Source: Chitinophaga niabensis
Lineage (GTDB): Bacteria; Bacteroidota; Bacteroidia; Chitinophagales; Chitinophagaceae
Length of the DNA: 64,000 nt
Reading direction: 5' to 3'
NCBI RefSeq assembly: GCF_039545795.1
Contig: NZ_CP154260.1
Location: 3,229,001-3,293,000, forward strand
Of this stretch, positions 1-8,376 are shown piece after piece. The translations under genes were made by a program, and so were the position numbers. The notes beneath the pieces were generated by a model that saw only the letters and a program-made list of their open reading frames with translations, made no database searches and was not told the DNA's origin. Positions within the stretch are counted from its first letter, which is position 1, and each line of letters starts with the position of its first letter.

Positions 1-1192
1 CTTCTGCCTGCTGGGTAGCCTTGGTGATACCTACTGTTTTTTCACGTTCAACGCCACGGAAGGCTTCCAGGTCTTTTACGCCCTGTTGCTCTTCTACCAC
101 ACCTTTCTCGAGGCGTACGCGGTCGCGGATCACATCCTGGATATTTTTACGTTCTACCTCCAGGGTTTTCTCCTTTTCGATCTGCGCCAGTGTTACAATC
201 TTCTCACGCTCGGTGGCTTCCAGGGCACGGTCTTTCTCCACTCTTTCTGTTTCTACCGCATCCGTACGTTGTTTATTTTTCTCCGCAATGATGATCTGGC
301 GAAGTTTATTTTCTTCCTGAACGGCCAGTGATTCATCTGTTTTAATACGGACAGACGTGGATCTGAGGCGTTCTTCCTCACGCACCTTTATGATCTCTGC
401 ATTTTCGCGTGCACGGATGTTGTCGATCTCTCTTTTCTGTTTCTCTTCTTTCTCTGCCATTTGACGCTCCAGCTCAAGAATAGCTTCCCGTGCTTCCACG
501 TCCTGCTTCTTGATCACTTTTTCTTCCTCCCGTTTGATCAGGTTGGCTTTGATATTTTGTTCCGCTGTGAGCTCGGTGATCTTTTTGATACCCTGCGAAT
601 CGAGAATGTTCTGTGCGCTCAGGAATTTCATTTCCGTTTGCTCCAGGTAGTCGATGGCGCAGTCATCAAGGATATAACCGTTCAGGTCGGTGCCGATGAT
701 ATTGAGGATCTCTGTTCTGAATTCGCGGCGTGCTTCGTACAGCTCAATGAAATCAAATTTCTTACCAACGGTTTTCAGTGCTTCAGAGAACTTGGCCTCA
801 AAAAGATTGCGCAGTGTGTCTACATCACTGGCTCTTTCCGTACCAATGATCTGTGCCACGTTCAGTACGTCATCGATGTTTTTGTTCACCCGAACAAAGA
901 ACGCCACTTTGATATCTGCACGGATATTGTCTTTACAGATCAAACCATCCGTTTCCATCCGGTCAATCTGCAGTTTCTTCACGGATATATCCATGATTTC
1001 CATTTTGTGCAAAATGGGGATCACGTACATACCTCTGTTAAAGGCCACTTTGCCGCCACCCACACCGGTGCGCACAATAGCTTTGCCCTGAGGTATTTTC
1101 CGGTACCATGCGGCGAAGGCATACAGAATAATGAACAACAGAAAAACAACACCGCCAACAAACAGCAAGGTGATTCCTCCTAAAGCTCCCAT
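1..1192 (-). CDS. Flotillin/YqiK-like SPFH protein, C-terminus cut by window edge
   Basis: The gene reads leftward from an ATG at 1192 and is still open at position 1, so about 397 residues are visible and the C-terminus is missing. The N-terminus is one strong membrane segment (about residues 6-28) followed by an SPFH/band-7 domain (about 30-190). After it comes a long, charged coiled coil rich in Glu, Lys and Arg with EKEE and REEER-type repeats, as in flotillins and E. coli YqiK. Flotillins build membrane-anchored scaffold assemblies that organise lipid microdomains. The gene follows a YqiJ-like OB-fold protein by 62 bp and a PspA gene beyond that, so it is probably the last or a late member of an envelope-stress operon. 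Family identity is secure; the choice of YqiK rather than another flotillin subtype rests mainly on the neighbours. Confidence 0.88.
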   Translation of the reverse strand, partial: MGALGGITLLFVGGVVFLLFIILYAFAAWYRKIPQGKAIVRTGVGGGKVAFNRGMYVIPILHKMEIMDISVKKLQIDRMETDGLICKDNIRADIKVAFFVRVNKNIDDVLNVAQIIGTERASDVDTLRNLFEAKFSEALKTVGKKFDFIELYEARREFRTEILNIIGTDLNGYILDDCAIDYLEQTEMKFLSAQNILDSQGIKKITELTAEQNIKANLIKREEEKVIKKQDVEAREAILELERQMAEKEEKQKREIDNIRARENAEIIKVREEERLRSTSVRIKTDESLAVQEENKLRQIIIAEKNKQRTDAVETERVEKDRALEATEREKIVTLAQIEKEKTLEVERKNIQDVIRDRVRLEKGVVEEQQGVKDLEAFRGVEREKTVGITKATQQAE

Positions 1193-1254
1193 AGTCTTGA
1201 ATTTGATTTTAATGTTAAGATTGATGTATTTTCATTCAGGTAAGAGAAGTATGC

Positions 1255-1911
1255 CTACACAATATTTGCCAGGTTAACTTCGGGCACTACGATATAATAT
1301 TTTTTATCCGGCGATTCATCCATGATCATCACATCAGCATCGAAACGGATGGCTTCACCGGTTTTGCTTTTTACGTTAATACGCACTACATCCCCCTGCA
1401 CCTTCAGTTCCGCGAATCCAATGGTATCGCCGGAAATGGCAGACAGCATGCGGGCGTTGCGGCCCAGCAGGTCGTACGCCTCTTCCCCGTTATAGCCCAT
1501 AGCATGGTATAGTTTAATGAGTGGCCTGGTAGCGAAGCGGGTAATGATGAAAGCTACGATAATAACAGGTATCAGGATGAAAACGGACATCCAGCCCCAG
1601 GTAATAAGGTTAAACACAATGGACGAGGCCAGCGTAAAAATCCAGGCAATTAGTTTGAAAACAGATAAAACGATCATGAAGGGCACCTTGCCTACATTCA
1701 CAAAGGCCAGCAACTTATCCCAGGTGGAGGCATCACCATCCAGGTCGGCATCGGCATCCACATCCGTGTCAATGCCATCTGCATCCAGGTCTCCATCGCC
1801 CAGCACGTTGCCGAAAATGAGGTTAAAGATCCAGTATATAACGGTAACGCCTGTAGTTACAGTCATAATGGCGTTACTGAGTGGATTAAATAACAGGTCA
1901 ACTATATTCAT
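1255..1911 (-). CDS. YqiJ/NfeD-like OB-fold membrane protein
   Basis: This 218-residue protein has a hydrophobic stretch at about 14-35, two more close together at about 76-98 and 100-125, and a soluble C-terminal region (about 140-215) with the strand pattern of the NfeD/YqiJ OB-fold. Between the first two membrane segments lies a very acidic loop (about 38-62) of repeated Asp-Gly/Asp-Ala units, a feature seen in several YqiJ-like proteins. YqiJ/NfeD proteins are partners of flotillins, and here the flotillin gene lies directly downstream. The start is 6 bp after the PspA stop, which implies translational coupling and one transcript. The function is a membrane-associated partner of the SPFH scaffold; the biochemical role of the OB-fold is not known from the sequence. 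Confidence 0.8.
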   Translation of the reverse strand: MNIVDLLFNPLSNAIMTVTTGVTVIYWIFNLIFGNVLGDGDLDADGIDTDVDADADLDGDASTWDKLLAFVNVGKVPFMIVLSVFKLIAWIFTLASSIVFNLITWGWMSVFILIPVIIVAFIITRFATRPLIKLYHAMGYNGEEAYDLLGRNARMLSAISGDTIGFAELKVQGDVVRINVKSKTGEAIRFDADVMIMDESPDKKYYIVVPEVNLANIV

Positions 1912-1917
1912 AGATCA

Positions 1918-2628
1918 TCAGGAATTATCAGCGATACCCAGTTTTTCTTTGATCGCCTTTAAGTCTTTTTCAATAGATAAAGAGTCGTCTTTTAAAAGTG
2001 TATTCAATTCATCTTTCAATGTGTTTTTCTCGCGGGCAATTTCCCCATAGGCTTTGGCCAATGCTTCCTGATCTTCCACTTTGGCTTTCATCCTCTCCAG
2101 CATGGCAATGGTTCCGTTATTATCCAGCTGGGCGAGTTGTTTGTTCACCTGCTCGGTAGCTTTGCTTACTTTGGCCCTGGCCTTCAGTGTTCTCAGTTCC
2201 TTTTCCCACTTATCCATGTTATCCCTGAGGATCTCGGTGTTCCGGAGCATCTCAGCGGAAGATTGTTGTAAAGCCACTACCTGTGCGCTCAGCTCTTCGG
2301 ATTCCGTATAGAATTTGCGCCGTAAAGAAAGCGCTTCCCGGGCCAGTTCTTCCGCTTTTACCAGGTCAACTTGTCCAGCCTGGGCTTTTTGCATGATCAA
2401 AATAGCCTTTTCTCCATAATTAAGCGATTCTTTTTGGCAACTGGCCTGTTCATTTTCCGTGCGGATAGCGAGGGCCTTCACTTTCGCGTAGGCTTCCGTT
2501 GCGTCCACCAGGTCCTGCCGCAATTCACGCAGCCCCTGCTCCGTCATTTTAACAGGATCTTCCATTTTTTCTACAGCGGCATGTATTTCCGCCTGGCCTA
2601 TTCTGAAAAGTCGTTTGAAAATGTTCAT
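1918..2628 (-). CDS. pspA: PspA/IM30 family envelope-stress protein
   Basis: The 236-residue product is almost wholly helical. It begins with the amphipathic membrane-sensing helix typical of PspA (MNIFKRLFRIGQAEI) and the EDPVKM motif near residue 25, then continues as the long PspA/Vipp1 coiled coil. PspA-family proteins are ESCRT-III relatives that polymerise on damaged inner membranes and limit proton leakage. The gene sits between a YbjN-like gene (23 bp upstream) and the YqiJ-like gene (6 bp downstream). The PspA, OB-fold and flotillin arrangement is a recurrent membrane-stress module. No PspF-type sigma-54 activator is present nearby, so control is probably by the divergent XRE regulator or from the promoter at 3072-3101; this is inference. 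Confidence 0.9.
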   Translation of the reverse strand: MNIFKRLFRIGQAEIHAAVEKMEDPVKMTEQGLRELRQDLVDATEAYAKVKALAIRTENEQASCQKESLNYGEKAILIMQKAQAGQVDLVKAEELAREALSLRRKFYTESEELSAQVVALQQSSAEMLRNTEILRDNMDKWEKELRTLKARAKVSKATEQVNKQLAQLDNNGTIAMLERMKAKVEDQEALAKAYGEIAREKNTLKDELNTLLKDDSLSIEKDLKAIKEKLGIADNS

Positions 2629-2651
2629 GGCTTAATGTTTTATTTATATTC

Positions 2652-3044
2652 CTATAATTTCGAAAAGTCAATGATCTGCTGTGCATACTCGCTCAGCAGC
2701 AGGCCCAGTGAGTTAATGGCACCTTCGAACTCATTAAAATCGATATTCCCCAGCTGCATGGTGTACCGGAACAACACTTTATTACCTTCTTCATTAATTA
2801 CAAAGGCACCGTGTATGGTATCCCTGTTTTTCTGCAGCAGTTTTTTAAACATTTCCGCATGGTCACCACGGAACGAAAAAAGGTACTGCTCCATAATTAA
2901 AATAGGCGGGGCAATGCCAATGATCAGATTATGAATACCATCAGGCTGATTATCGATCTTCAGAATACCGTTCTGCTCATTTTTGTAAACGATCCGGCAA
3001 TTGAGCCTGGTAGCAAAATCTTCAATGGTATCGATATAGTTCAT
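2652..3044 (-). CDS. YbjN-like domain protein (130 aa)
   Basis: A small cytoplasmic protein of about 130 residues with no signal peptide or membrane segment. Its alternating beta and helix pattern, the GIxPPILIMEQYLFSF-like centre and the closing amphipathic helix resemble YbjN/type III secretion chaperone-fold (Tir chaperone-like) proteins. Such proteins act as small dimeric binding partners; the substrate here is unknown. An upstream extension of the frame to 3101 exists, but the ATG at 3044 is preferred because it leaves room for a good Bacteroidota promoter at 3072-3101. It is the first gene of the pspA operon and is divergent from the XRE regulator. Family call is moderate; function unassigned. 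Confidence 0.65.
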   Translation of the reverse strand: MNYIDTIEDFATRLNCRIVYKNEQNGILKIDNQPDGIHNLIIGIAPPILIMEQYLFSFRGDHAEMFKKLLQKNRDTIHGAFVINEEGNKVLFRYTMQLGNIDFNEFEGAINSLGLLLSEYAQQIIDFSKL

Positions 3045-3071
3045 TCGGGTTGTTTTATGCTTTTTCCTCAT

Positions 3072-3101
3072 CAAATGTACAAAAACAAAACACAATTGCA
3101 A
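3072..3101 (-). promoter_or_regulatory. Bacteroidota promoter for the YbjN-pspA-yqiJ-flotillin operon
   Basis: On the minus strand a TTG (3101-3099) is followed after exactly 19 bases by TACATTTG (3079-3072), matching the Bacteroidota primary-sigma consensus TTG-N19-TAnnTTTG. Transcription would start near 3066, about 20 bases before the ATG at 3044. Confidence 0.6.
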
Positions 3102-3135
3102 ATTAAATTAGCAGTTATGATAAAATATTTTGCCT

Positions 3136-3143
3136 TATATTTG
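3136..3143 (+). promoter_or_regulatory. Probable -7 element immediately before the XRE gene
   Basis: TATATTTG matches TAnnTTTG and ends only 5 bases before the ATG at 3149. No TTG is present at the -33 position. If used, the transcript would start at or next to the start codon, giving a leaderless message. Confidence 0.35.
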
Positions 3144-3148
3144 TGGGG

Positions 3149-3826
3149 ATGACAAATATAGGAGCCAACATCAAGAAGATAAGAACAACAAAGGGCCTTA
3201 GCCAGCAGGCTTTTGCCGATCTCTTTGAGCTTACCAGGGGGAATATTTCGTCTTATGAGGAAAACCGGGCGGAACCGCGGATTGATACCGTGGTACGCAT
3301 TGCCAATCATTTTTGCATTCCGCTGGATAACTTTGTGAAGCAGACGCTGACGATCAATGAAATCCTGCAATTCAATGGGGACAAGCTCATTGATGATGCC
3401 AATCATATCATCAACCTGCAGATGCGCGAGGTGCCTTTCATGAACGATAATATCTATATGAAATGCAGTCACCGCGAACTGCAGTTTAATGAATGGGCTA
3501 CATTTCCGAAGCTGGTATTGCCGGAGGCTGGCAACCTGCAACTGGTGGCACTTACTTTTAACCATAACATACCCCGCCACGCTTCTACTTCCCAATTCCA
3601 GGTGAACAACGTATTGATCTTTGAAGAAGTAACGCAGCAAAATATTCATTTGTGCCAGCATAAAACGGGGCTGTATGCTGCTGAGCATGAAATTATGATC
3701 GGCCAGTTTGAAATAAAGGACGGGCAAACAGACCTGGTACTAAATGATTTTAAGAAACACCGCTTTAACTTTAAGCAGGAGAAGTTGTTCTGGAAATTGT
3801 TTGGGGTGTATCAGCGGGTAGGCTAA
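3149..3826 (+). CDS. XRE-family HTH regulator (225 aa)
   Basis: Residues about 3-60 form a canonical Cro/C1 helix-turn-helix (GLSQQAFADLFELTRGNISSY), and the remaining 160 residues form a beta-rich domain of unknown ligand, vaguely like the sensory half of S24/LexA-type regulators but without a visible Ser-Lys dyad. An in-frame GTG lies two codons upstream at 3143; the ATG at 3149 is preferred. The gene is divergent from the YbjN-pspA operon with 104 bp between them, so it may autoregulate and control that operon (inference). Its last 56 bp overlap, tail to tail, the end of the YdeP-type oxidoreductase gene on the other strand. Confidence 0.85.
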   Translation: MTNIGANIKKIRTTKGLSQQAFADLFELTRGNISSYEENRAEPRIDTVVRIANHFCIPLDNFVKQTLTINEILQFNGDKLIDDANHIINLQMREVPFMNDNIYMKCSHRELQFNEWATFPKLVLPEAGNLQLVALTFNHNIPRHASTSQFQVNNVLIFEEVTQQNIHLCQHKTGLYAAEHEIMIGQFEIKDGQTDLVLNDFKKHRFNFKQEKLFWKLFGVYQRVG

Positions 3827-6197
3827 AAGCCTGCTCTGCCTCCAGTTCTTTCACCCGTTCATATATTTCAGGTGTGTGTTTTTTAATCTTAATCTTCACA
3901 TACTTTGATGCGGGCATATTACTCTCTTTCACCACATTATTCACAGAAACCAAAACGTTTGTTTCAGGGAAATACGTGACTGTATTTTTCTCAGGTATCG
4001 GGTAGGCAACGATAATGAATAAAGGGGCAATCCGCTCCCTGTTATCATCATAGTTAAAAAGATCTACCTTATCCCCTGCTTTGAAACCTGCCTTCTCCAT
4101 ATCTTTTTCATTCATGAATATCACACGGCGTTCATTCTTAACGCCCCGGTAACGATCATCCAATCCGTAAATGGTGGTATTAAACTGGTCATGCGTACGT
4201 GTAGTAGCCATCATATATTCATCAGCAGCAAGCCTGTTTTCAGGTACGCTAGTCAGCGTAAAGGGCACTTGGTTTTCAAATTCCCCATCCCGTGCGGCAT
4301 TCGGCAGATAGAACCCTCCTTTCTCCCGTACCCTTGTGTTGTAATTTTCAAAGCCGGGAATACATTTTTCTATATCATCCCTTACTGCATCATAGCTATC
4401 GGCATAACGCTGCCAGTTTACAACTGTGTTCTGAAGTGTGGCTATTGCTAAGCGGCAGGCAATCTGCGTTTCGTTAATAAGGTTATCAGATACAGGTGTT
4501 AGCATTCCTTTGGATGACTGCACAACACCCATGGAGTTTTCCGTACTGACAATCTGTAGTTCCCCATTTACAATATCGAGATCACTACGGGATAACGTGG
4601 GCAGGATGATCGCCTCTTTGCCATGTATTAAATGTCCTCTGTTAAGCTTTGTGGAAACCCATGCTGTTAAATTCAATTTCCTGATGGCAGCAGCGGTATA
4701 AGTGGTATCTGGTGTAGCGGATAAGAAATTGCCGCCCATGCAGAAAAGCACCTTCAGTTTCCCTTCCTGCATTGCTTTTATGGCCCTCACTACATCATAT
4801 CCATGTTTACGCGGCGGGTTAAAACCAAAAACTTCCTGCAGACGGTCCAATTGCGCATTGGTTGGTTTTTCATTGATCATCATGGTTCTGTTCCCCTGCA
4901 CATTACTATGACCTCTCACAGGACAAACACCGGCTCCGGGTTTTCCCATACTTCCTTTTAATAAAAGTATGTTGAGCATTTCTTTGATCATGTCCACCCC
5001 ATTGGGTTGCTGGGTGATACCCATTCCCCAGCATATAATTATCCGTTTTTTAAATGCCAGCATTTGAGCGGCTTCATAAAGATCTGCCTGAGATACACCG
5101 GATGCTTCTGCCAGTTCTGCTAATGTGTAATTTTCAAACTGTTTTACAAACGCATCATAACCTACCGTCTTTTCTTTTATGAATTCATGATCAAATACTT
5201 CGCCGGGAGATTTCCTTTCAAAATCGAGCAACAGCAATTCGATGGCCTTTAATACCGCCATATCCCCGTTTATTTTTACCGGTAGATACAGGTCTGCGAG
5301 TTTACCGCCATGGCCTATAACGCCGCCAATCTCCTGGGGATTACGAAAGCCCATTAATCCGGCTTCGGGCAAAGGGTTGACGGCAATGATCTTAGCGCCG
5401 TTCTTTTTGCCCTTTTCCAGCGCACTCAGCATCCTGGGGGCATTGGTACCCGGGTTTTGGCCGATGATCATAATTACATCTGTGTCATAGAAATCCTCCA
5501 GTTTTACTGTTCCCTTTCCGATCCCTATAGTAGGGCGCAAAGCGGTTCCGGATGTTTCATGGCACATATTGGAACAGTCCGGCATATTGTTGGTGCCATA
5601 CTCCCGGACAAAAAGCTGGTAGACAAATGATGCTTCATTACTCGTTCTTCCGGAAGTGTAAAATGCAGCTTCATCCGGGGAATCCAATGCGTTGAGATGT
5701 GTGGCTATTTTCTTAAAAGCATCATCCCAGGTGATCGGCTGATAGTGGGTACCGCCTGCGGGGAGATACATCGGCTCTGTTAGTCTTCCTAAACGGCCAA
5801 TTTCGTAATCGTTCAATTTGGCCAGGTCATAAATGGAATTTTGTTTAAAGAACGATGCAGTTATTTTTTTGGTGGTTGCTTCTTCTGCCAGTGCTTTCAC
5901 GCCATTTTCGCAATATTCACCCAGGGCAGACCGGTCATCATCAGGGTCTGGCCATGCGCAGCTGGAGCAGTCGAAGCCGCCAAACTGGTTCATTTTGAAT
6001 AAAGCTTTTGCTCCGCGAAGAGGTATGCCTTGCTCAAAAAGATCCGCCAATGCAGCTTTAACAGCAGGAATACCGGCAGCCCATTTTTTTAGCGGTGTTA
6101 GTTTCAGACCGGTTAGTTTATAGGGGTTTTCTGCATTGGGTAATAATTTAAATTGATCTACCCGCAATGCTTCTTTATTATGTTGACCTTCCTGCAT
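3771..6197 (-). CDS. FdhF/YdeP family molybdopterin oxidoreductase
   Basis: An 808-residue member of the DMSO-reductase superfamily. The N-terminus has the YdeP-type FeS region GFDCSSCAWPDPD with C77, C80 and a further Cys at 96, then the Mo-bisPGD catalytic region with the CSNMCHETSG motif (C208, C212) where formate dehydrogenases carry their SeCys/Cys ligand. The GTNAPRM and GVCPVRGHSNVQG segments fit cofactor-binding loops, and the C-terminal third has the beta-barrel typical of the family. There is no Tat signal, so it is cytoplasmic. A purine-rich AAGGAA lies just before the ATG. fdhD ends 11 bp upstream and shares the transcript. The E. coli relative YdeP is linked to acid resistance; the true substrate is unknown and formate dehydrogenase activity should not be assumed. 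The 3' end overlaps the XRE gene by 56 bp. Confidence 0.9.
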   Translation of the reverse strand: MQEGQHNKEALRVDQFKLLPNAENPYKLTGLKLTPLKKWAAGIPAVKAALADLFEQGIPLRGAKALFKMNQFGGFDCSSCAWPDPDDDRSALGEYCENGVKALAEEATTKKITASFFKQNSIYDLAKLNDYEIGRLGRLTEPMYLPAGGTHYQPITWDDAFKKIATHLNALDSPDEAAFYTSGRTSNEASFVYQLFVREYGTNNMPDCSNMCHETSGTALRPTIGIGKGTVKLEDFYDTDVIMIIGQNPGTNAPRMLSALEKGKKNGAKIIAVNPLPEAGLMGFRNPQEIGGVIGHGGKLADLYLPVKINGDMAVLKAIELLLLDFERKSPGEVFDHEFIKEKTVGYDAFVKQFENYTLAELAEASGVSQADLYEAAQMLAFKKRIIICWGMGITQQPNGVDMIKEMLNILLLKGSMGKPGAGVCPVRGHSNVQGNRTMMINEKPTNAQLDRLQEVFGFNPPRKHGYDVVRAIKAMQEGKLKVLFCMGGNFLSATPDTTYTAAAIRKLNLTAWVSTKLNRGHLIHGKEAIILPTLSRSDLDIVNGELQIVSTENSMGVVQSSKGMLTPVSDNLINETQIACRLAIATLQNTVVNWQRYADSYDAVRDDIEKCIPGFENYNTRVREKGGFYLPNAARDGEFENQVPFTLTSVPENRLAADEYMMATTRTHDQFNTTIYGLDDRYRGVKNERRVIFMNEKDMEKAGFKAGDKVDLFNYDDNRERIAPLFIIVAYPIPEKNTVTYFPETNVLVSVNNVVKESNMPASKYVKIKIKKHTPEIYERVKELEAEQAFSLPADTPQTISRTTSPA

Positions 6198-6208
6198 GTT
6201 CCTTTTAT

Positions 6209-7063
6209 TTAGGATTTATTCGCGAATAAAACGTTCTTGCCTGCATTGTATATATTAAACCTGTTCTCCTTCAGAAATCCCAGGAGGGTTATATCAAACT
6301 CTTTAGCAAGCTCTACAGCCAGGCTTGATGGGGCACCAATGGCGGCAACAATTGAAATACCTGCCATGGCAGCTTTTTGAATTAATTCAAAACTTGCTCT
6401 TCCGCTGAGGAGTAAAACGTGCTGGTTCAAGGGCATCAGGCCTTCTTCGAACAGCACGGCGCCAATTAGTTTATCCAACGCATTGTGCCTGCCTACATCT
6501 TCCCTCAGCAGCAACAATTTTCCATCCAGGGAGAAAAGGCCAGATGCATGGAGGCCACCAGAGGCTGCGAAGCCTCTTTGGGCTTCTCTTAGCTTATCCG
6601 GCAGCTGGAAAAGCAGATCAGTTGGCAGGGTTAGCTGCGGTTTATTTAAATGACAGAATGCGTTTACTGTTCTTATGGATTGAATGGAATCTTTTCCGCA
6701 AACACCGCAACTGGAAGTTGTATAGAAGTTCCTGTCGGATTGCATCAGATTCGGCATAAATCCTTCCGTGAGTTCTACGATCACGGTATTACCTATGTTG
6801 GAGATGGTTTTTATATCTTCTTTGGAAGAAATTATGCCTTCTGTGAATAAGAAGCCGGCAGCCAGTTCCTGATCGTTTCCGGGGGTGCGCATTGTGACTG
6901 AGATGTTCTTTTGGGTTCTCTCCTTCCCGGTATTGTAGGTTATTTTTATTTCCAACGGCTCTTCTACAGAAAGTATATCGGAAAACTCTGAGATGGAGAG
7001 ACCATCCCTCCTGCTGATAACAACCTGTTTGATGGAAGGCATTTCCAGACTGTTTATTTCCAT
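6209..7063 (-). CDS. fdhD: Formate dehydrogenase accessory sulfurtransferase FdhD
   Basis: A 284-residue FdhD protein with the diagnostic CGVCG motif (C119 and C122) that relays sulfur from a cysteine desulfurase to the molybdenum cofactor of formate-dehydrogenase-like enzymes. Other conserved parts are the LLLREDVGRHNALDKLIG block and the LSGRASFELIQKA block that forms the cofactor-binding pocket. The ATG at 7063 is used; two codons further upstream only a TTG is found. Placement 11 bp before the YdeP-type oxidoreductase argues that this enzyme is its client and that it contains an active, sulfurated Mo-bisPGD centre. Confidence 0.95.
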   Translation of the reverse strand: MEINSLEMPSIKQVVISRRDGLSISEFSDILSVEEPLEIKITYNTGKERTQKNISVTMRTPGNDQELAAGFLFTEGIISSKEDIKTISNIGNTVIVELTEGFMPNLMQSDRNFYTTSSCGVCGKDSIQSIRTVNAFCHLNKPQLTLPTDLLFQLPDKLREAQRGFAASGGLHASGLFSLDGKLLLLREDVGRHNALDKLIGAVLFEEGLMPLNQHVLLLSGRASFELIQKAAMAGISIVAAIGAPSSLAVELAKEFDITLLGFLKENRFNIYNAGKNVLFANKS

Positions 7064-7119
7064 AATCAAATTATTAATGTGCTCCTGAATTTACGATATT
7101 AATGAGATATTCCGATCCA

Positions 7120-8250
7120 TTACTCTTCCGCAGAAGCGGGCCCTAACAGTTCTTTCAGTTTTCTGAACAGCTCTTCCCCGCGGAGGTTCTTGCCTACGAT
7201 GACGCCATCCGGCCCTATGAGCACATTGGAAGGAATTGAGTGGATACCGAACAACTGGCGCGCAGCATTATCCCAATGCCTGAGATCGGATACATGTGTC
7301 CAGGTTAGTTTATCATCGTGAATAGCTTTCATCCATTTATCCTTATCCCCTGGTCGCTCGAAAGCAACGCCGAGCACGGTGAAGTTCCTGGATTGATATT
7401 GTTTGAAAGCTTTTACTACATTCGGATTCTCAGCGCGGCAGGGCACGCACCAGCTCGCCCAGAAGTCCACCAACACATATTTCCCTTTAAAATCTGCGAG
7501 GTTTACCGGTTTACCAAGTGTATCGTTCTGTGTAAAAAGCGGAGCTGCTTTTCCTAATACAGCGGCTTTGACGGAACGGAATTTCTCTTCCAGTTCCTTC
7601 GCCGGCGTGTTATTCCGGGCGGATTCGTCCAGGGAATTGTACAGCGTCTCTTTTTCAGCAAGCTTTATATTACGCCCAAGATCCATAATCAGATAGGCAC
7701 CGATGGGGGAAGACGGATGTTTCTTCACCCAATTAATGGTGAAGGCGGACTCTGCTTCCTGCATTTGCTGCAGTTCAGGTAGTATGGCCCGGTAAGCAAC
7801 GGAATCTTTTCTGTATAGTTCATGCGACTTCTCATACAACGCTTTGCGATGTTGCAGTTGTGGTATTTTATCCATCTCAGCATGGAGGCTATTGTAATCC
7901 TTCAGTGCGGTGGTACCGGTTGCTTTGGCATCCTTGAATCCAGGGCCTTTACCATTGATGCGCACCTTTCCTTCATCGAGGTATAAGACCATTCCATCGT
8001 AATTGCCGTGAGACCTGCCAATCTGCAGTATATAAGCATTCGCCTCACCGGGTTCGATACGGGTGCTAATGATAAAACGTCCGGATGTAGTTACGGCAGA
8101 GTCTTTCGTGGGAGCGGAGAATGACTGTAAATAGACAGACTGACCGGCAGGCAAGCCTTTGATATGACCTTCGATCGTCACGTTGCTTTGTCCTGATACC
8201 ATGAGTACGGGTAAGATGAGCAGTGTGGTTAAAATGGCGTTTTTTATCAT
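7120..8250 (-). CDS. TlpA-like thioredoxin with N-terminal DUF4369 domain
   Basis: The 376-residue product starts with a signal peptide ending near SGQ (residues 1-21), followed by a DUF4369-type beta domain (about 24-115), a helical linker, and a C-terminal thioredoxin/AhpC-TSA domain (about 233-370) with the redox motif WCVPC (C268, C271) and a cis-proline loop (HSIPSN). Such periplasmic thiol-disulfide oxidoreductases are numerous in Bacteroidota and reduce or shuffle disulfides, including in cytochrome c maturation. A longer frame to 8322 exists, but the ATG at 8250 puts a clean signal peptide at the N-terminus. It probably forms its own unit; the substrate is unknown. Confidence 0.88.
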   Translation of the reverse strand: MIKNAILTTLLILPVLMVSGQSNVTIEGHIKGLPAGQSVYLQSFSAPTKDSAVTTSGRFIISTRIEPGEANAYILQIGRSHGNYDGMVLYLDEGKVRINGKGPGFKDAKATGTTALKDYNSLHAEMDKIPQLQHRKALYEKSHELYRKDSVAYRAILPELQQMQEAESAFTINWVKKHPSSPIGAYLIMDLGRNIKLAEKETLYNSLDESARNNTPAKELEEKFRSVKAAVLGKAAPLFTQNDTLGKPVNLADFKGKYVLVDFWASWCVPCRAENPNVVKAFKQYQSRNFTVLGVAFERPGDKDKWMKAIHDDKLTWTHVSDLRHWDNAARQLFGIHSIPSNVLIGPDGVIVGKNLRGEELFRKLKELLGPASAEE

Positions 8251-8376
8251 GAATAGGATTTTACTATTTGCCATATCCGGGGTTTGATCTGCAGGTATTT
8301 GATAATGCCTTGCATTTGCCATTAAAATCTGATTTAAACGAATTAATCGATTTTAAATGAAAAAGACAAATCATAC

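Noticed and set aside
461..1183. Long plus-strand open frame opposite the flotillin gene
   Set aside because: It is antisense to a clear SPFH/coiled-coil protein, has no family features and mirrors its codon pattern.
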